DNA of 64,000 nt from Thermoplasmata archaeon (lineage in GTDB: Archaea > Thermoplasmatota > Thermoplasmata > Methanomassiliicoccales > Methanomethylophilaceae). The notes beneath the pieces were generated by a model. The model worked only from the letters and a program-made list of their open reading frames with translations. It had not been told where the DNA came from and did not search any database. The DNA lies in contig SUTB01000001.1 of NCBI GenBank assembly GCA_015063125.1, forward strand, positions 620,001-684,000. The letters run 5' to 3'. The position numbers were made by a program, and so were the translations under genes. Shown here one piece after another: positions 50,810 through 59,876 of this stretch; positions within the stretch are counted from its first letter, which is position 1, and each line of letters opens with the position of its first letter.

Positions 50810-51124
50810 ATGGCAACAGTGGTAAACGTACAGGCTGGAGTCTGCGGAATGGTCTCCAAGATCACCGCTACAATGAATGATGATATGATGTCCGCTAACG
50901 TGGTCATCGAGAGCAACTGCCCCATGGTGCAGAAGCTGTCCCCCATAGAGAACGTGGCAGCATTCTCGGCTGTTGGCGAGCCTTTCACCGAGTCCGAGGT
51001 GTACAAGAAGGCAGCGACATGCCTCCGTCACACAGCATGCCCCGTGCCCTGCGGAGTCATCAAGGCCATCGAGGCCGAGGCTGGACTTGGGCTGAAGAAA
51101 CCCGTCAGCATCACTTTCGAGTGA
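50810..51124 (+). CDS. Small conserved Cys-containing protein (DUF6951-like)
   Basis: 104 residues: VNVQAGVCGMVSKITATMND, VVIESNCPMV and HTACPVPCGVIKAIEAEAGL. Four or five spaced cysteines suggest a metal or redox site. Similar small proteins occur in methanogens and anaerobes; function is unknown. Ends just before a strong terminator, so it closes the purA transcript. Confidence 0.7.
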   Translation: MATVVNVQAGVCGMVSKITATMNDDMMSANVVIESNCPMVQKLSPIENVAAFSAVGEPFTESEVYKKAATCLRHTACPVPCGVIKAIEAEAGLGLKKPVSITFE

Positions 51125-51130
51125 GATCAA

Positions 51131-51166
51131 ACGGCATCGGTACGGTGTACCGGTGCCGTTCTTTTT
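51131..51166 (+). terminator. Strong hairpin plus T tract terminator
   Basis: ACGGCATCGGTAC (51131-51143) pairs with GTACCGGTGCCGT (51147-51159) over a three-base loop with one G-U pair, followed by TCTTTTTT. It ends the purA transcript. Confidence 0.8.
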
Positions 51167-51176
51167 TGAAAAGGTA

Positions 51177-51192
51177 CTCCCCCGAAGGGGAG
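51177..51192 (-). terminator. Hairpin terminator of superoxide reductase gene
   Basis: CTCCCC, loop CGAA, GGGGAG (51177-51192) lies 20 bases after the minus-strand gene's stop; on that strand it is followed by TACCTTTTC. Confidence 0.5.
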
Positions 51193-51211
51193 AATGTGTT
51201 TTATGTGAACT

Positions 51212-51583
51212 TCACTGGTTGGACTTCCAGAGCCCGTGCTTGTTGCAGTACTCCCATGCCCTGACTTCCTTGGCATCTGTCTTGAAGAATGCCTCAGGCT
51301 TGTCTCCGGGTTTGAGGTACTTCCTCATCATAACACCGTCAGCGCATATCTGGATGTAGACGATGTAGTGATCCTCTTCCATCGGGTGTGCGGTCTCCTT
51401 TCCGACCTTGACCAGGAATCCTCCGTCCTGCTTCTCGATGTAGGGCACATGCTTCTCATTCTTGAAGTCGTCCGTCTTGGGCTCGAGAGCGATCATGGGC
51501 TCTCCGCAGCACTGGGGTGTGCACGCGGCCTTGAAGATGACCTCGACTGCGTTGGGGCATTTTGCGCATTTGTAGATTACCAT
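51212..51583 (-). CDS. Desulfoferrodoxin-type superoxide reductase
   Basis: 123 residues, two metal sites. Center I: C6, C9, C25, C26 (YKCAKCP, TPQCCGEPM) for a rubredoxin-like iron. Center II: H45 in EKHVPYIE, H66 and H72 in AHPMEEDHYI, with C113 and H116 in YCNKHGLW, the Fe(His)4Cys site that reduces superoxide to peroxide without making oxygen. Glu-Lys before H45 is the family catalytic loop. Complete 2Fe-SOR, part of anaerobic oxygen defence. Confidence 0.95.
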   Translation of the reverse strand: MVIYKCAKCPNAVEVIFKAACTPQCCGEPMIALEPKTDDFKNEKHVPYIEKQDGGFLVKVGKETAHPMEEDHYIVYIQICADGVMMRKYLKPGDKPEAFFKTDAKEVRAWEYCNKHGLWKSNQ

Positions 51584-51657
51584 TATTGCACCTCAGACAC
51601 CGAATCGACTGCTGTCATTATTATAGTTCGCTCCCGCATGGCTGAATTGAAGCGAAG

Positions 51658-52317
51658 ATGATTGTTTATAGAGCGATCATCATCCAGACCTTCATGGAAA
51701 TCCCCGCTCTGTTCACATTCTACGAGGATAAGGAGATCAGGATAACCGACGGTTACTTCTCCTCCGCCTCGCCCAGGAGAGGGGACAGGGTGAAACCCAT
51801 CACCTACTTCACATCCGCTCAGGATACTGGTGTCAAGCCTCCGGTTGTCATAATCGACTGCAATAGCTTCGAGGTACGCGAATTCTCAGAGAAGGTGATG
51901 AAGCATCTCGTGATCAAGGGCACCCCGATTTGGTTCATGACCTACATCGAGACGGTTGAGGATGTGTTCGATGCTTTCAACAAGGATGCCGAATTCGTCT
52001 TCGCACCGTACCATTTCGTTGCATCGGATTACGAGCTGAAGGACATCTGCGACGTCTCCGATTCGGTTATCCCCACGGTGTTCATCCATAAGGGCAAAGC
52101 CGTGCTTCCCGGAGGGAAGAAAGGTGATGTGGTGAAGGTGCTCGAGAAGCTGGTCGGATTAGGGTTCTACAAGAACTGCGTATTGGATACCGACCGCAGC
52201 CTGGATGCCTACACATGGTCAGTGATCGCAGAGGACTATCCTTCGACGATCCCGTTCATCGATTCAGCGAACGGCCCGGAAGGATTCGAGAACTTCATAT
52301 CTCCATATCTTCTGTGA
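51658..52317 (+). CDS. Conserved hypothetical protein, 219 aa
   Basis: An alternating beta/alpha protein (PPVVIIDCNSFEVREFSEKV, TPIWFMTYIETVEDVFDAF, VIPTVFIHKGKAVLPGGKKG, SVIAEDYPSTIPFIDSANG) with TIM-barrel-like spacing and GGKKGDVV phosphate-loop-like sequence. Resemblance to HisA/HisF-like archaeal proteins is possible but not secure. No signal peptide. Ends overlap the convergent flavoprotein gene by 23 bp. Confidence 0.6.
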   Translation: MIVYRAIIIQTFMEIPALFTFYEDKEIRITDGYFSSASPRRGDRVKPITYFTSAQDTGVKPPVVIIDCNSFEVREFSEKVMKHLVIKGTPIWFMTYIETVEDVFDAFNKDAEFVFAPYHFVASDYELKDICDVSDSVIPTVFIHKGKAVLPGGKKGDVVKVLEKLVGLGFYKNCVLDTDRSLDAYTWSVIAEDYPSTIPFIDSANGPEGFENFISPYLL

Positions 52318-52831
52318 TCCTCAGGAAGGATTCGACCTTCTCCTGCAGATCTTCCACACCCTTATCTGTGTGGGGGATCCCCAGATTTCCTAGCAGCTCC
52401 ATGCCCATGGTTATGCAGAATGCACGGACGATCTTCTCTGTAATCGAAAAATCCGGATTCTCGCTACCGCCGCACATCATCAGAAGACAGTATTCCGGAT
52501 GGGGCAGGGACTTGTTGCTCCAATAGGGCTGGAAGCGGTCCATTACGGTCTTCAATATGGACGATGGTCCGCTGAAATGGATAGGTGTCGCGAGAATCAG
52601 GAGATCCGCGGAAGACACCGACGAATAGATCCTGGCCATATCGTCTTGGATTATGCATTCCCCGGAACTGCAGCTGTCGCAATCGCGACAGTGGCCGATG
52701 TCCATCTCCGAAGGAAGCAGCATGTCCACATCGAAACCCTTCCCCTTCAGGAATCTGGAAGCATGGAAGCACATGGAATGCGTGGTCCCTGACCTGTCTG
52801 CTGTACCGCAGATTATAGACACTCTGGCCAT
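52295..52831 (-). CDS. Iron-sulfur flavoprotein (NADPH-dependent FMN reductase fold)
   Basis: 178 residues. Flavodoxin-like fold with FMN loop GTADRSGTTHSM and ATPIHFSGPSSILKTVMDR. C48, C51, C54 and C59 in HCRDCDSCSSGECI give the compact CX2CX2CX4C motif of archaeal iron-sulfur flavoproteins, which bind 4Fe-4S and FMN and shuttle electrons to oxygen or peroxide in methanogens. Consistent with the nearby superoxide reductase. Confidence 0.88.
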   Translation of the reverse strand: MARVSIICGTADRSGTTHSMCFHASRFLKGKGFDVDMLLPSEMDIGHCRDCDSCSSGECIIQDDMARIYSSVSSADLLILATPIHFSGPSSILKTVMDRFQPYWSNKSLPHPEYCLLMMCGGSENPDFSITEKIVRAFCITMGMELLGNLGIPHTDKGVEDLQEKVESFLRITEDMEI

Positions 52832-52914
52832 AGTATTGCATCATCTTCTCCGATATTAAGGGCTGGCATAGCATTTTATGATTAGTGGGCATTTCCTGAA
52901 ACATAGGTGGATCG

Positions 52915-53973
52915 ATGGAAAAGGACTTCTTGAAGGCCAAGATGGTGGAGTTCCCACGCAATGTGATAGCAGGGCATGACGTGCTGAGCAGCGTCAGGGA
53001 CATCTGCGTCAACATCCACTCGGGGACCACAGGGACCATCATTACCGGAGAGAACACCGATATCGCCGCCGGGAAAGCTGTGAGAAGCTATCTAGACGGA
53101 TACGACATCGACACCTGCATAACGGGAAACGCCACCGCTGAGAACATCGAATCTACCAAGGATCAGATCCTTGAGCACGATTCGACATTCATCCTTGCGG
53201 TTGGAGGCGGAAGCAAGATCGACATCGCGAAGATCCTGTCGCTCCAGCTCAACATCCCGTTCCTCAGCATACCGACTTCTGCTGCCCACGACGGAATAGC
53301 GTCAAACAGGGCATCGATCAAATCCGAGAAGGGCTCCAAATCCATATCTGGAGCATCCCCTATGGGGGTCATCGCCGACACCTCCATCATTTCTAAGGCA
53401 TCGTACCGCTCACTCGCATCGGGATGTGCGGACGTGCTTTCCAACTTCAGCTCATTGCGCGACTGGAAGCTTGCGTACAACCTAAAGGATGAGTCCTTCA
53501 GCAGATCCGCATACTCCTTCGCAATGTTCTCCGCCGAGTCCATGATGGATGCCGCGGATTACATCAGGCCTCACCTGGAAGAGAGCGTCTGGCTGGCGAT
53601 CAAGCCCATCATCGTATCGGGGATTTCAATGTGCATAGCAGGAAGCTCCAGGCCCACCAGCGGTTCCGAGCACATGATCTCCCACACGATCGACATGATG
53701 TATCCCGGAAGGGCGATGCACGGTGAGCAGTGCGGAGTCGCTTCCATAATCACCACATATCTCCAGAAGGGAGACTGGGAAGAGCTCAAGCATGCCCTTG
53801 TGAAGATCGGAGCGCCCACGAAGGCATCAGAACTGAACCTCTCGGATGAGGAGTTCATAGATGCCGTGTGCAATGCCCACAAGATACGCAAGGACAGGTT
53901 CACCATCCTTGGAGATAAGGGTGTTCCCCGTGATGTCGTCGAGGACGTGTGCATAAGAACGGGGGTCATCTGA
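52915..53973 (+). CDS. egsA: sn-Glycerol-1-phosphate dehydrogenase
   Basis: 352 residues. LAVGGGSKIDIAKI is the NAD(P)-binding glycine motif and SIPTSAAHDGIASNRASI, SGSEHMISH and AMHGEQCGVA hold the zinc ligands. The enzyme makes the archaeal glycerol-1-phosphate lipid backbone, a lineage-diagnostic trait. SD AGGTGG and TATA TTTTATGA are upstream. TGA overlaps the following ATG (TGATG). Confidence 0.96.
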   Translation: MEKDFLKAKMVEFPRNVIAGHDVLSSVRDICVNIHSGTTGTIITGENTDIAAGKAVRSYLDGYDIDTCITGNATAENIESTKDQILEHDSTFILAVGGGSKIDIAKILSLQLNIPFLSIPTSAAHDGIASNRASIKSEKGSKSISGASPMGVIADTSIISKASYRSLASGCADVLSNFSSLRDWKLAYNLKDESFSRSAYSFAMFSAESMMDAADYIRPHLEESVWLAIKPIIVSGISMCIAGSSRPTSGSEHMISHTIDMMYPGRAMHGEQCGVASIITTYLQKGDWEELKHALVKIGAPTKASELNLSDEEFIDAVCNAHKIRKDRFTILGDKGVPRDVVEDVCIRTGVI

Positions 53974-54401
53974 TGGCCCAGATCACTCTGATCGGCAAGG
54001 ATCATGCCACCGTGGATTCCGAATTCTACTATCTCGGACCCATGGAGGAATGCGCAGAATGCAAGTTCAACAAGGTCTGCTTCAACCTAGAGGAGGGCGC
54101 CAGATACAAGGTCGTCTCCATCAGGCTCCAGGAACATGAATGCCACGAATTCGACGGCGATTCGGTTACCGCGGTTGAAGTGGAGAAGGTGTGCACCCCG
54201 GCTACAGTCGGCAAGAGGCAGGCGATGGAGGGCAGCAAGATCACGTACAAGGGATCCGAATGCAAGAACCTGTCATGCGAGAACTATGCGCTCTGCCATC
54301 CGATAGGTAAGGTCCCGGGGACGAAGTACGTCGTCCAGAAGGTGAACGGCGACCTCGACTGTCCCCTGGGAGAGAAATTGGTTTTGGTCGATCTTTTCTG
54401 A
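53973..54401 (+). CDS. UPF0179 family protein
   Basis: 142 residues with four cysteine pairs (EECAECKFNKVC, HECHEF, SECKNLSCENYALCHP, LDCPLG), the layout of UPF0179, an archaeal family thought to bind metal or iron-sulfur. Function unknown. Translationally coupled to egsA, which is convergent with purC. Confidence 0.9.
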   Translation: MAQITLIGKDHATVDSEFYYLGPMEECAECKFNKVCFNLEEGARYKVVSIRLQEHECHEFDGDSVTAVEVEKVCTPATVGKRQAMEGSKITYKGSECKNLSCENYALCHPIGKVPGTKYVVQKVNGDLDCPLGEKLVLVDLF

Positions 54402-55304
54402 TCAGAACTTCTCGCCGGTAATCCTCTCGAACATGTCGACGTAGAGCTTGCTCACGCGATCGACGATCTCCTGAGGAAGAGCGGGGATGTCCGGTTCGGG
54501 CTCGCCCTTCGCACGTGCGTCATAGAGAGCCTTGTGGTAACCGGTCTCGCGATAGTACTGGCGGACGAACTCCTTGGAAAGCTGCACGATGTTGCCCTTG
54601 GCGTACTCGTTTGCGTCCCACCAGCGGTCCTCGTCCAATGTTCCGAATGTGTCTATGACCATCAGCTTCCTGTTCTTGTCGAAGGCGAACTCCTTCTTTC
54701 CGTCGCAGTGGATGAGTCCCCTCTTGGAGCACTCCCTGTCGATGATAGCATCGATCTTGAGGACGGTCCTCTTGATCTCCTCGAACTCCTCATCAGAGAG
54801 TCCGGCCATCTTCTTTGCCTCCTCGTCCGTGAGGTTCTCGTCGTGGGCCTCCAGCTTCGTTGTGCACTCGATGAAGGGTTTGGGGAGCTTCTCTCCCTCC
54901 TTCACTACGTGACCTGCGGGGAATCCGAGATCGGTCTCCTTGACCTTTCCATCCTTGATCCTGTCCATGAGGGATCCTGCTGCATAGTACCTGCAGATGA
55001 CCTCGAGAGGGATCAGGTAGTTGGTCGTGGAACCATTGATCTTGCTGTAATCCCTGATGATGTCGACCCTCTTGACCCTCATCCTGTCGGGGGAGGGCTC
55101 GCTGATGTAGTGGTTGTTGATGCCTTCCTTCGTCAGGAGTGTGAACCAGTACTTCGCGGTCCTGCAGAGTGTCTCACCCTTGTGGGGGACCTGCGAGGGG
55201 ATGATCTTGTCGAAAACGGAGATGTTGTTGGTGTATGCGAACTCCAACGTGTCATCGTCCACTTTGTACACTTCTTTGACCTTTCCGGTCATAATGTGCT
55301 GCAT
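54402..55304 (-). CDS. purC: SAICAR synthetase PurC
   Basis: 300 residues. MTGKVKEVYKVDDDTLEFAY starts the family; later SDRMRVKR-like, NYLIPLEVICRYYAAGSLMD, LIHCDGKKEFAFD and DTFGTLDEDRWW hold ATP, CAIR and Asp sites. It converts CAIR and Asp to SAICAR. With purA it shows de novo purine synthesis. Longer than bacterial PurC (~240) by extra loops near 150-180. Convergent with the UPF0179 gene, no gap. Confidence 0.95.
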   Translation of the reverse strand: MQHIMTGKVKEVYKVDDDTLEFAYTNNISVFDKIIPSQVPHKGETLCRTAKYWFTLLTKEGINNHYISEPSPDRMRVKRVDIIRDYSKINGSTTNYLIPLEVICRYYAAGSLMDRIKDGKVKETDLGFPAGHVVKEGEKLPKPFIECTTKLEAHDENLTDEEAKKMAGLSDEEFEEIKRTVLKIDAIIDRECSKRGLIHCDGKKEFAFDKNRKLMVIDTFGTLDEDRWWDANEYAKGNIVQLSKEFVRQYYRETGYHKALYDARAKGEPEPDIPALPQEIVDRVSKLYVDMFERITGEKF

Positions 55305-55359
55305 GTCCTGATGTATCTAGAAGCTAATAGATAATCGTGCGCTTCAGCGTGCGCGATGA

Positions 55360-55983
55360 TCAGGATTTCTCATTGAAATCGACGGCATCTGTGGACCAGT
55401 CTGTCATGTCGATGGTTATCAGCTTGCCCTCGTTATCGGTTCCCAGTCCCGAGATGATCTTCAGGACTTCCAACGCCTCCATAGAAGCTATTGCGGAAAC
55501 AGCCGCTCCAACAGATGGAACGGTTCCATCCTGATCCTTCATGGTGCCTATCATATCGCGAAGGCTCTTGGTCTTCCCGGGGATGCATACGGCGATCTGA
55601 CCCGTGAATCCGCTTACACCTCCGTGAACGAGAGGTACATTCATCTTCTCTGCCAGATCGGATAGGGCCATCCTTGATTCGAAGGAATCAAGACAATCGA
55701 CCAATATGTCGCATCCCTCGAAGAGGTTGCCGTTGATCTCCGTCAAAGGCTCCGAATTGGCCTGTATCTCCGCTCCCGGGTTCAATGCGAGGATCCACTC
55801 GGCTGAGATCACGGATTTGGGCCTGAAGTCTCCGGCGCTGTAGATGAACTGACGGTTGAGATTGGTGACATCCGGCGTCTGGTGGTCGCACAGGACGAAG
55901 TGTGTGACGCCTGCGGCGGTGAGCTGCGTTATGACATTGACTCCCAGCCCTCCGCATCCGACGATACCTACGACAGCGGACAT
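55360..55983 (-). CDS. ThiF/MoeB/HesA-type E1-like adenylyltransferase
   Basis: 207 residues. GIVGCGGLGVNVITQLTAAG is the ATP loop; CDHQTPDVTNLNRQFIY carries Asp and the Asn-Arg finger; ILVDCLDSFESRMALSD supplies the adenylation Asp. The zinc CxxC pairs of MoeB are absent, so it is a minimal HesA/ThiF-like E1. The GG-tailed beta-grasp protein at 44842 is its best local partner. The start overlaps the pncC stop (TAATG). Confidence 0.88.
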   Translation of the reverse strand: MSAVVGIVGCGGLGVNVITQLTAAGVTHFVLCDHQTPDVTNLNRQFIYSAGDFRPKSVISAEWILALNPGAEIQANSEPLTEINGNLFEGCDILVDCLDSFESRMALSDLAEKMNVPLVHGGVSGFTGQIAVCIPGKTKSLRDMIGTMKDQDGTVPSVGAAVSAIASMEALEVLKIISGLGTDNEGKLITIDMTDWSTDAVDFNEKS

Positions 55984-56516
55984 TATCTTCTGCTGTCCCT
56001 CTTCTCCGAATATCGGTAACTGTCTCTCGAATCTCGTAGTCTTCCCTCCGCCAATTCGGTGAGCAATCTGATGGCTTCCATGGCAGTCTGCTCCCTTACG
56101 GATTGTCTGTCCCCTTTGAAAAGGTTCCTGGTCACGATGGTCCTGGGGCCGTCGGCGACCGCGATATAGACAAGACCGACGGGTTTTGTTTCGGTGGCTC
56201 CTCCGGGACCAGCTATCCCCGTGACGGCCACGGCGACATCGCTTCCGTAAGCCTCTATCGATCCAAGGGCCATCTCCCTCGCCGTCTCCTCGCTGACCGC
56301 CCCATGCTGGAGAAGCGTTTCATGGGATACCTTCAGAAGGGCTTCCTTTGACTCGTTGGAATATGTGACTGCGCTGCCCAGGAAAACATCGGATGCTCCG
56401 GGTAGATCCGTTATGAGGGAACCTATCATCCCTCCGGTGCATGATTCCGCAGCGGACATCCTCAGACCCTTGGACCTGAGCACATCCAATAATGACTCAA
56501 CCTCGGAGCGGGGCAT
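55983..56516 (-). CDS. pncC: CinA C-terminal domain / NMN amidohydrolase PncC
   Basis: 177 residues from ATG 56516 (GTG 56528 is in frame but overlaps nadM further). SAAESCTGGMIGSLITDLPG with the catalytic Ser, GSAVTYSNESKEALL, HGAVSEETAREMA and VTGIAGPGGATETKPVGLVY are the CinA-C motifs. It deamidates NMN to NaMN for NAD recycling. It lies directly after nadM in the NAD operon. Confidence 0.93.
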   Translation of the reverse strand: MPRSEVESLLDVLRSKGLRMSAAESCTGGMIGSLITDLPGASDVFLGSAVTYSNESKEALLKVSHETLLQHGAVSEETAREMALGSIEAYGSDVAVAVTGIAGPGGATETKPVGLVYIAVADGPRTIVTRNLFKGDRQSVREQTAMEAIRLLTELAEGRLRDSRDSYRYSEKRDSRR

Positions 56517-57042
56517 CGTTACCGCCACGGCTGATCTGCTTTATCCTGTTCACGCCGTCGATGTCGTCGATGATCTTCGCCACGGGCTCGGGGACGAGCG
56601 AGCGCCATTCCTCATCGCAGATGATCCTGCGCCTGATCTCGGTACCAGAGAAGACCTCCCTGTTGTACAGAGGGGATTCGCGTACCTCGTAACCTGATTC
56701 CACGAAGAGACGCCTGGTGAGAGGGTTGTTGGAGTACACCCTTCTGAAAGGGGGTACCAGCGAAGTGACGTGAGCGACCCATACTGGGTACCTGTTGATA
56801 TCCTCGATGGGGACTATGCTGTAGTTCTCTATTCCCTCGTCCCTAAGCGTCTTGTTGATCATCATATACCTCTCACCGGCGGTGAAAGGGTTCTCGGGTG
56901 TGTGCGAATACTGCGCGCTTCCGATACCGATGGTCAGATGCTCGGATTCCTCCGCGCACTTGCGGATAACGTCCATGTGACCCTTGTGCAGGGGCTGGAA
57001 ACGGCCTACCACAAGGGAGTAGTTGTCATAATTACGCTTCAT
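56497..57042 (-). CDS. nadM: Nicotinamide-nucleotide adenylyltransferase NadM
   Basis: 181 residues from ATG 57042. VVGRFQPLHKGHMDVIRKC is the HxGH-type nucleotidyltransferase motif, and the later SGTEIRRRI is the ISSTxxR-equivalent. Archaeal NadM type. It adenylates NMN to NAD+. The 5' end overlaps the HTH gene by 11 bp and the 3' end overlaps pncC, so all are one operon and the regulator may sense NAD state. Confidence 0.95.
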   Translation of the reverse strand: MKRNYDNYSLVVGRFQPLHKGHMDVIRKCAEESEHLTIGIGSAQYSHTPENPFTAGERYMMINKTLRDEGIENYSIVPIEDINRYPVWVAHVTSLVPPFRRVYSNNPLTRRLFVESGYEVRESPLYNREVFSGTEIRRRIICDEEWRSLVPEPVAKIIDDIDGVNRIKQISRGGNDAPLRG

Positions 57043-57478
57043 TGTTGTCACAGTTGATTATCATATGGCGTGGACAATCGAACTTGGCAATATCTTCCGG
57101 AGAGTAGCCGTCGTTGACGTAGAGTGCCTTCAGCAGTCCGCTCTCCTTCACGAAGTTGCAGACCTGACAGAGTGCCTCGACCAGATTCCCGTCGGCGGCG
57201 ATGCCGTTGGCGAGCCCCTCGATCAGCTTGTAGAAATCATCCCTGTATGCGCTCTTGTCGATGATGCTGTTCTGTCCGCGGATCCCTTTGAGATACTGGG
57301 AGACTGCGGCGCTGGTGACTCCGAAGATCTTCGCCACCTGGACCTGTGTCATACCGTGATTGATAACAAGCTCTTTGGCAAGAGCTCCTTTCGCTGTTGG
57401 TAGTACATAAGTCACTATCATTTCACACGGTACTTTCACGGGGTTTTCAACTCCAGGCTGTTCGATGTTGTCCAACAT
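57032..57478 (-). CDS. HTH (XRE-type) transcriptional regulator
   Basis: 148 residues. LAKELVINHGMTQVQVAKIF and VTSAAVSQYLKGIRG is a Cro/XRE helix-turn-helix; PCEMIVTYVLPTAKGALAKE and the C-terminal Cys-containing part (LCQVCNFVKESGLL, FDCPRHMIINC) match an archaeal family of such regulators. Start at ATG 57478 keeps the conserved PCEMIV segment. First gene of the NAD operon, so a regulator of it is plausible. Confidence 0.85.
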   Translation of the reverse strand: MLDNIEQPGVENPVKVPCEMIVTYVLPTAKGALAKELVINHGMTQVQVAKIFGVTSAAVSQYLKGIRGQNSIIDKSAYRDDFYKLIEGLANGIAADGNLVEALCQVCNFVKESGLLKALYVNDGYSPEDIAKFDCPRHMIINCDNNEA

Positions 57479-57523
57479 TAAAATGGTTTTGGGAAAGTAA
57501 GCTAATTTTTACGAATTTCGTAG

Positions 57524-58237
57524 TCAAACATACCATGGGTTACTCCATTCCCAAGGCTTGATGACTTCCGTATACATCGCAAGACCTACGACAGCGCCCT
57601 CCGCTCCAGCTTCCGAGAGGATCCTAGCATCATCAATGGAAGTGACTCCTCCTGATGCTATCACCTTGGCGGGACATCTCTTGATGAAGTCCTCCGCCTG
57701 CTGCCTGTCGATGCCTTTCCTCTGCCCTTCGACGTCTACATTGGTGTTGAGGACGGCTGCCAAGGGAACATCGCGGATCCTGTCGAACATGTCCTCGATG
57801 GTGATCTGTGCGGATTCCTGCCATCCCTTGATGGCGATCCTTCCTGCCTTGGTGTCCATTGAGAGGACGATCTTCCCGGGGTGACGGTCCGCCATCTCGA
57901 TAAGCCATTCCGGTTCCTTTACCGCCTTGGTGCCGACGATTATCCTATCGACCCCTGCGGATACCAGATCATCGATGGTGGCCGCATCCCTGATGCCTCC
58001 GCCGATCTCCGTGGGGACACCGAGCTCTGCGGTTATCTTCTTGAAGACCTCGAGGTTGTTCGGATTGCCGAATGCCGCATCGAGATCCACCAGATGGAGG
58101 TAGTCGGCTCCCTTGTCGATCCACATCTGTGCGACCTTGAGAGGGTCGGGCATTACTATCTGCTGGCTTCCGGGCTTTCCGCCTACCAGCTGGACCACCT
58201 GATGGTCCATGACATCGACTGCGGGGATAATCCTCAT
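57524..58237 (-). CDS. hisA: HisA phosphoribosyl-formimino-AICAR-P isomerase
   Basis: 237 residues. IPAVDVMDHQVVQLVGGKPG (catalytic Asp), LHLVDLDAAFG, GGGIRDAATIDDLVSAGVDR and IVGTKAV are the HisA TIM-barrel motifs; VIASGGVTSIDDA is the second phosphate loop. Fourth histidine enzyme of the group. Starts four bases before hisH ends. Confidence 0.95.
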   Translation of the reverse strand: MRIIPAVDVMDHQVVQLVGGKPGSQQIVMPDPLKVAQMWIDKGADYLHLVDLDAAFGNPNNLEVFKKITAELGVPTEIGGGIRDAATIDDLVSAGVDRIIVGTKAVKEPEWLIEMADRHPGKIVLSMDTKAGRIAIKGWQESAQITIEDMFDRIRDVPLAAVLNTNVDVEGQRKGIDRQQAEDFIKRCPAKVIASGGVTSIDDARILSEAGAEGAVVGLAMYTEVIKPWEWSNPWYV

Positions 58238-58836
58238 AGGTTCTCCTCCGCGAATGAGATGAAATTCTGCAGCACCTTCCTGCCTGATGAGCTGCTCTTC
58301 TCGGGATGGAACTGCGTCCCGTATGTGTTGAACTTCCTGAAGAACGACGGGAACGTCTTCCCCTCGTATTCGGTGGTGCCCAGAGTTATGTCCTCTTTGG
58401 GATTGCCGAAGTAGGAGTGGACGAAGTAGTAGTTGTTGTCAGGCGTGCCATTCAGCAATGGATCATCCGACACGACCTGGTTCCATCCCATGTGGGGTAT
58501 GGTCTCGCGGTCCAGCTTCTCGACCCAGCCCTTGTAGAGTCCGAGCCCAGGGGATTTGCCCTCCTCGCTGCCCTCGAACAGTATCTGCATTCCGATGCAT
58601 ATTCCGAGTGCGGGCATGCCTCCCCTCAGCATGTCGCATATCTGGTCCCTGTACGGAAGGAGCTTCTCCATGGTCTTGTCGAATGCCCCCACTCCGGGGA
58701 ACACAATGCATTCGGCGTCCATGAGGTCCTTGATGTCCTCGACCACGGTGACCTTTGCACCGCAGTTCTCGAGGGACCTGCGAATGGAGTAGAGGTTCCC
58801 AACTCCGTAATCTGTGATGTGGATGCTCAGCGGCAT
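58234..58836 (-). CDS. hisH: HisH imidazole glycerol phosphate synthase glutaminase
   Basis: 200 residues. ITDYGVGNLYSIRRSLE, FPGVGAFDKTMEKL, LGICIGMQILFEGSEEG (Cys nucleophile) and GTQFHPEKSS (His) make the class I glutaminase. It feeds ammonia to HisF, which is not in the window. Overlaps hisA and hisC. Confidence 0.96.
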   Translation of the reverse strand: MPLSIHITDYGVGNLYSIRRSLENCGAKVTVVEDIKDLMDAECIVFPGVGAFDKTMEKLLPYRDQICDMLRGGMPALGICIGMQILFEGSEEGKSPGLGLYKGWVEKLDRETIPHMGWNQVVSDDPLLNGTPDNNYYFVHSYFGNPKEDITLGTTEYEGKTFPSFFRKFNTYGTQFHPEKSSSSGRKVLQNFISFAEENL

Positions 58837-59876
58837 TTGGAGATCACCTCTTCGGCTTTCTCCAAGAGCAGTCTGTTGTCCTCTTCGGTACCCACGGTGG
58901 TCCTGATGCAGTTCTCGGTCCTGCGCTTGGCTCCGAAGTCCCTAATGAGGACACCGCGCTCCTTCAGACCGTCCACGAGGACCTTGTGGTCTATAGGGGA
59001 CCTTGCGAGTATGAAATTGGAATCGGAAGGGAACGTCTCGAATCCGAGCTTCCTCAGGCCGGCATCGAGCTTAGGCCTCTGCTCCCTGACCATCTGGACG
59101 CTCCTCCTGACGAAATCCTGGTCCTTCACTGCCGCAATGGCTGCGCCTTCGCTGACCATGTTGAGCGAATAGGGGATCTTGACGCATATCATCATGTCCG
59201 CCAGCTTCTTGTTGGTAGCGGCGTATCCTACGCGCAGGGCCGCCATGGCGTATGCCTTGGAGAACGTCCTGAGGACGATGAGGTTGTCGAACTCCTCCAC
59301 CCTGTTGATGAAGGGATCGTCGGAGTACTCGGCATATGCCTCGTCCACGACGACGATGCCGTTGAATCTGAAGAGGATCTCCTCGATGTCCTTCTTCCTG
59401 AAGCAGTTGCCGGTGGGATTGTTTGGCGAGGGCATGATTGCGACCTTCGCATCCTGCTTGACCATGGCATCGACGTCCAGCTGGAAGTCGTCCGTGAGAT
59501 CGACCTCGATCGCCCTTCCGCCGTTGAGCTTGACGAAGTAGTCATAGAGCGTGTAGGACGGAACGGGGACGACGGAATTGTCGCCCATGTTGGTGAATGT
59601 CTTGAACACCACATCCAGGAGCTCGTCGGAACCGTTCCCTGCGATGATGTTGTCCGTATCTAGCCCGTAAAGCTCTGCCAGAGCTCCTCTGAGCCCGTCG
59701 GAGTAGGTGTTGGGGTATCCGTTGAGGTCCCATGTGTGCTCCTTCAGGTACTTCTCCGCCGCAGGGTTGGAACCGAGCACGTTAGTGTTGGTATCCAATC
59801 TGAGCTCGCCGTTGAGCTTGGGATTGTAGTACTTGACGAAATCCCTGGTGGTCTCCCTCATCACCTGTCTGTCCAT
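58827..59876 (-). CDS. hisC: Histidinol-phosphate aminotransferase HisC
   Basis: 349 residues. KLNGELRLDTNTNVLGSNPA at the start, VPSYTLYDYF, MPSPNNPTGN, VVDEAYAEYS and RTFSKAYAMAALRVGY (PLP Lys) are the class I aminotransferase motifs of HisC. It makes histidinol phosphate. Coupled by overlaps to hisG (start) and hisH (end). Confidence 0.95.
   Translation of the reverse strand: MDRQVMRETTRDFVKYYNPKLNGELRLDTNTNVLGSNPAAEKYLKEHTWDLNGYPNTYSDGLRGALAELYGLDTDNIIAGNGSDELLDVVFKTFTNMGDNSVVPVPSYTLYDYFVKLNGGRAIEVDLTDDFQLDVDAMVKQDAKVAIMPSPNNPTGNCFRKKDIEEILFRFNGIVVVDEAYAEYSDDPFINRVEEFDNLIVLRTFSKAYAMAALRVGYAATNKKLADMMICVKIPYSLNMVSEGAAIAAVKDQDFVRRSVQMVREQRPKLDAGLRKLGFETFPSDSNFILARSPIDHKVLVDGLKERGVLIRDFGAKRRTENCIRTTVGTEEDNRLLLEKAEEVISKCR

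Noticed and set aside
49976-51130. Long minus-strand frame opposite purA
   Set aside because: Mirror of a high-bias gene, no conserved motif.
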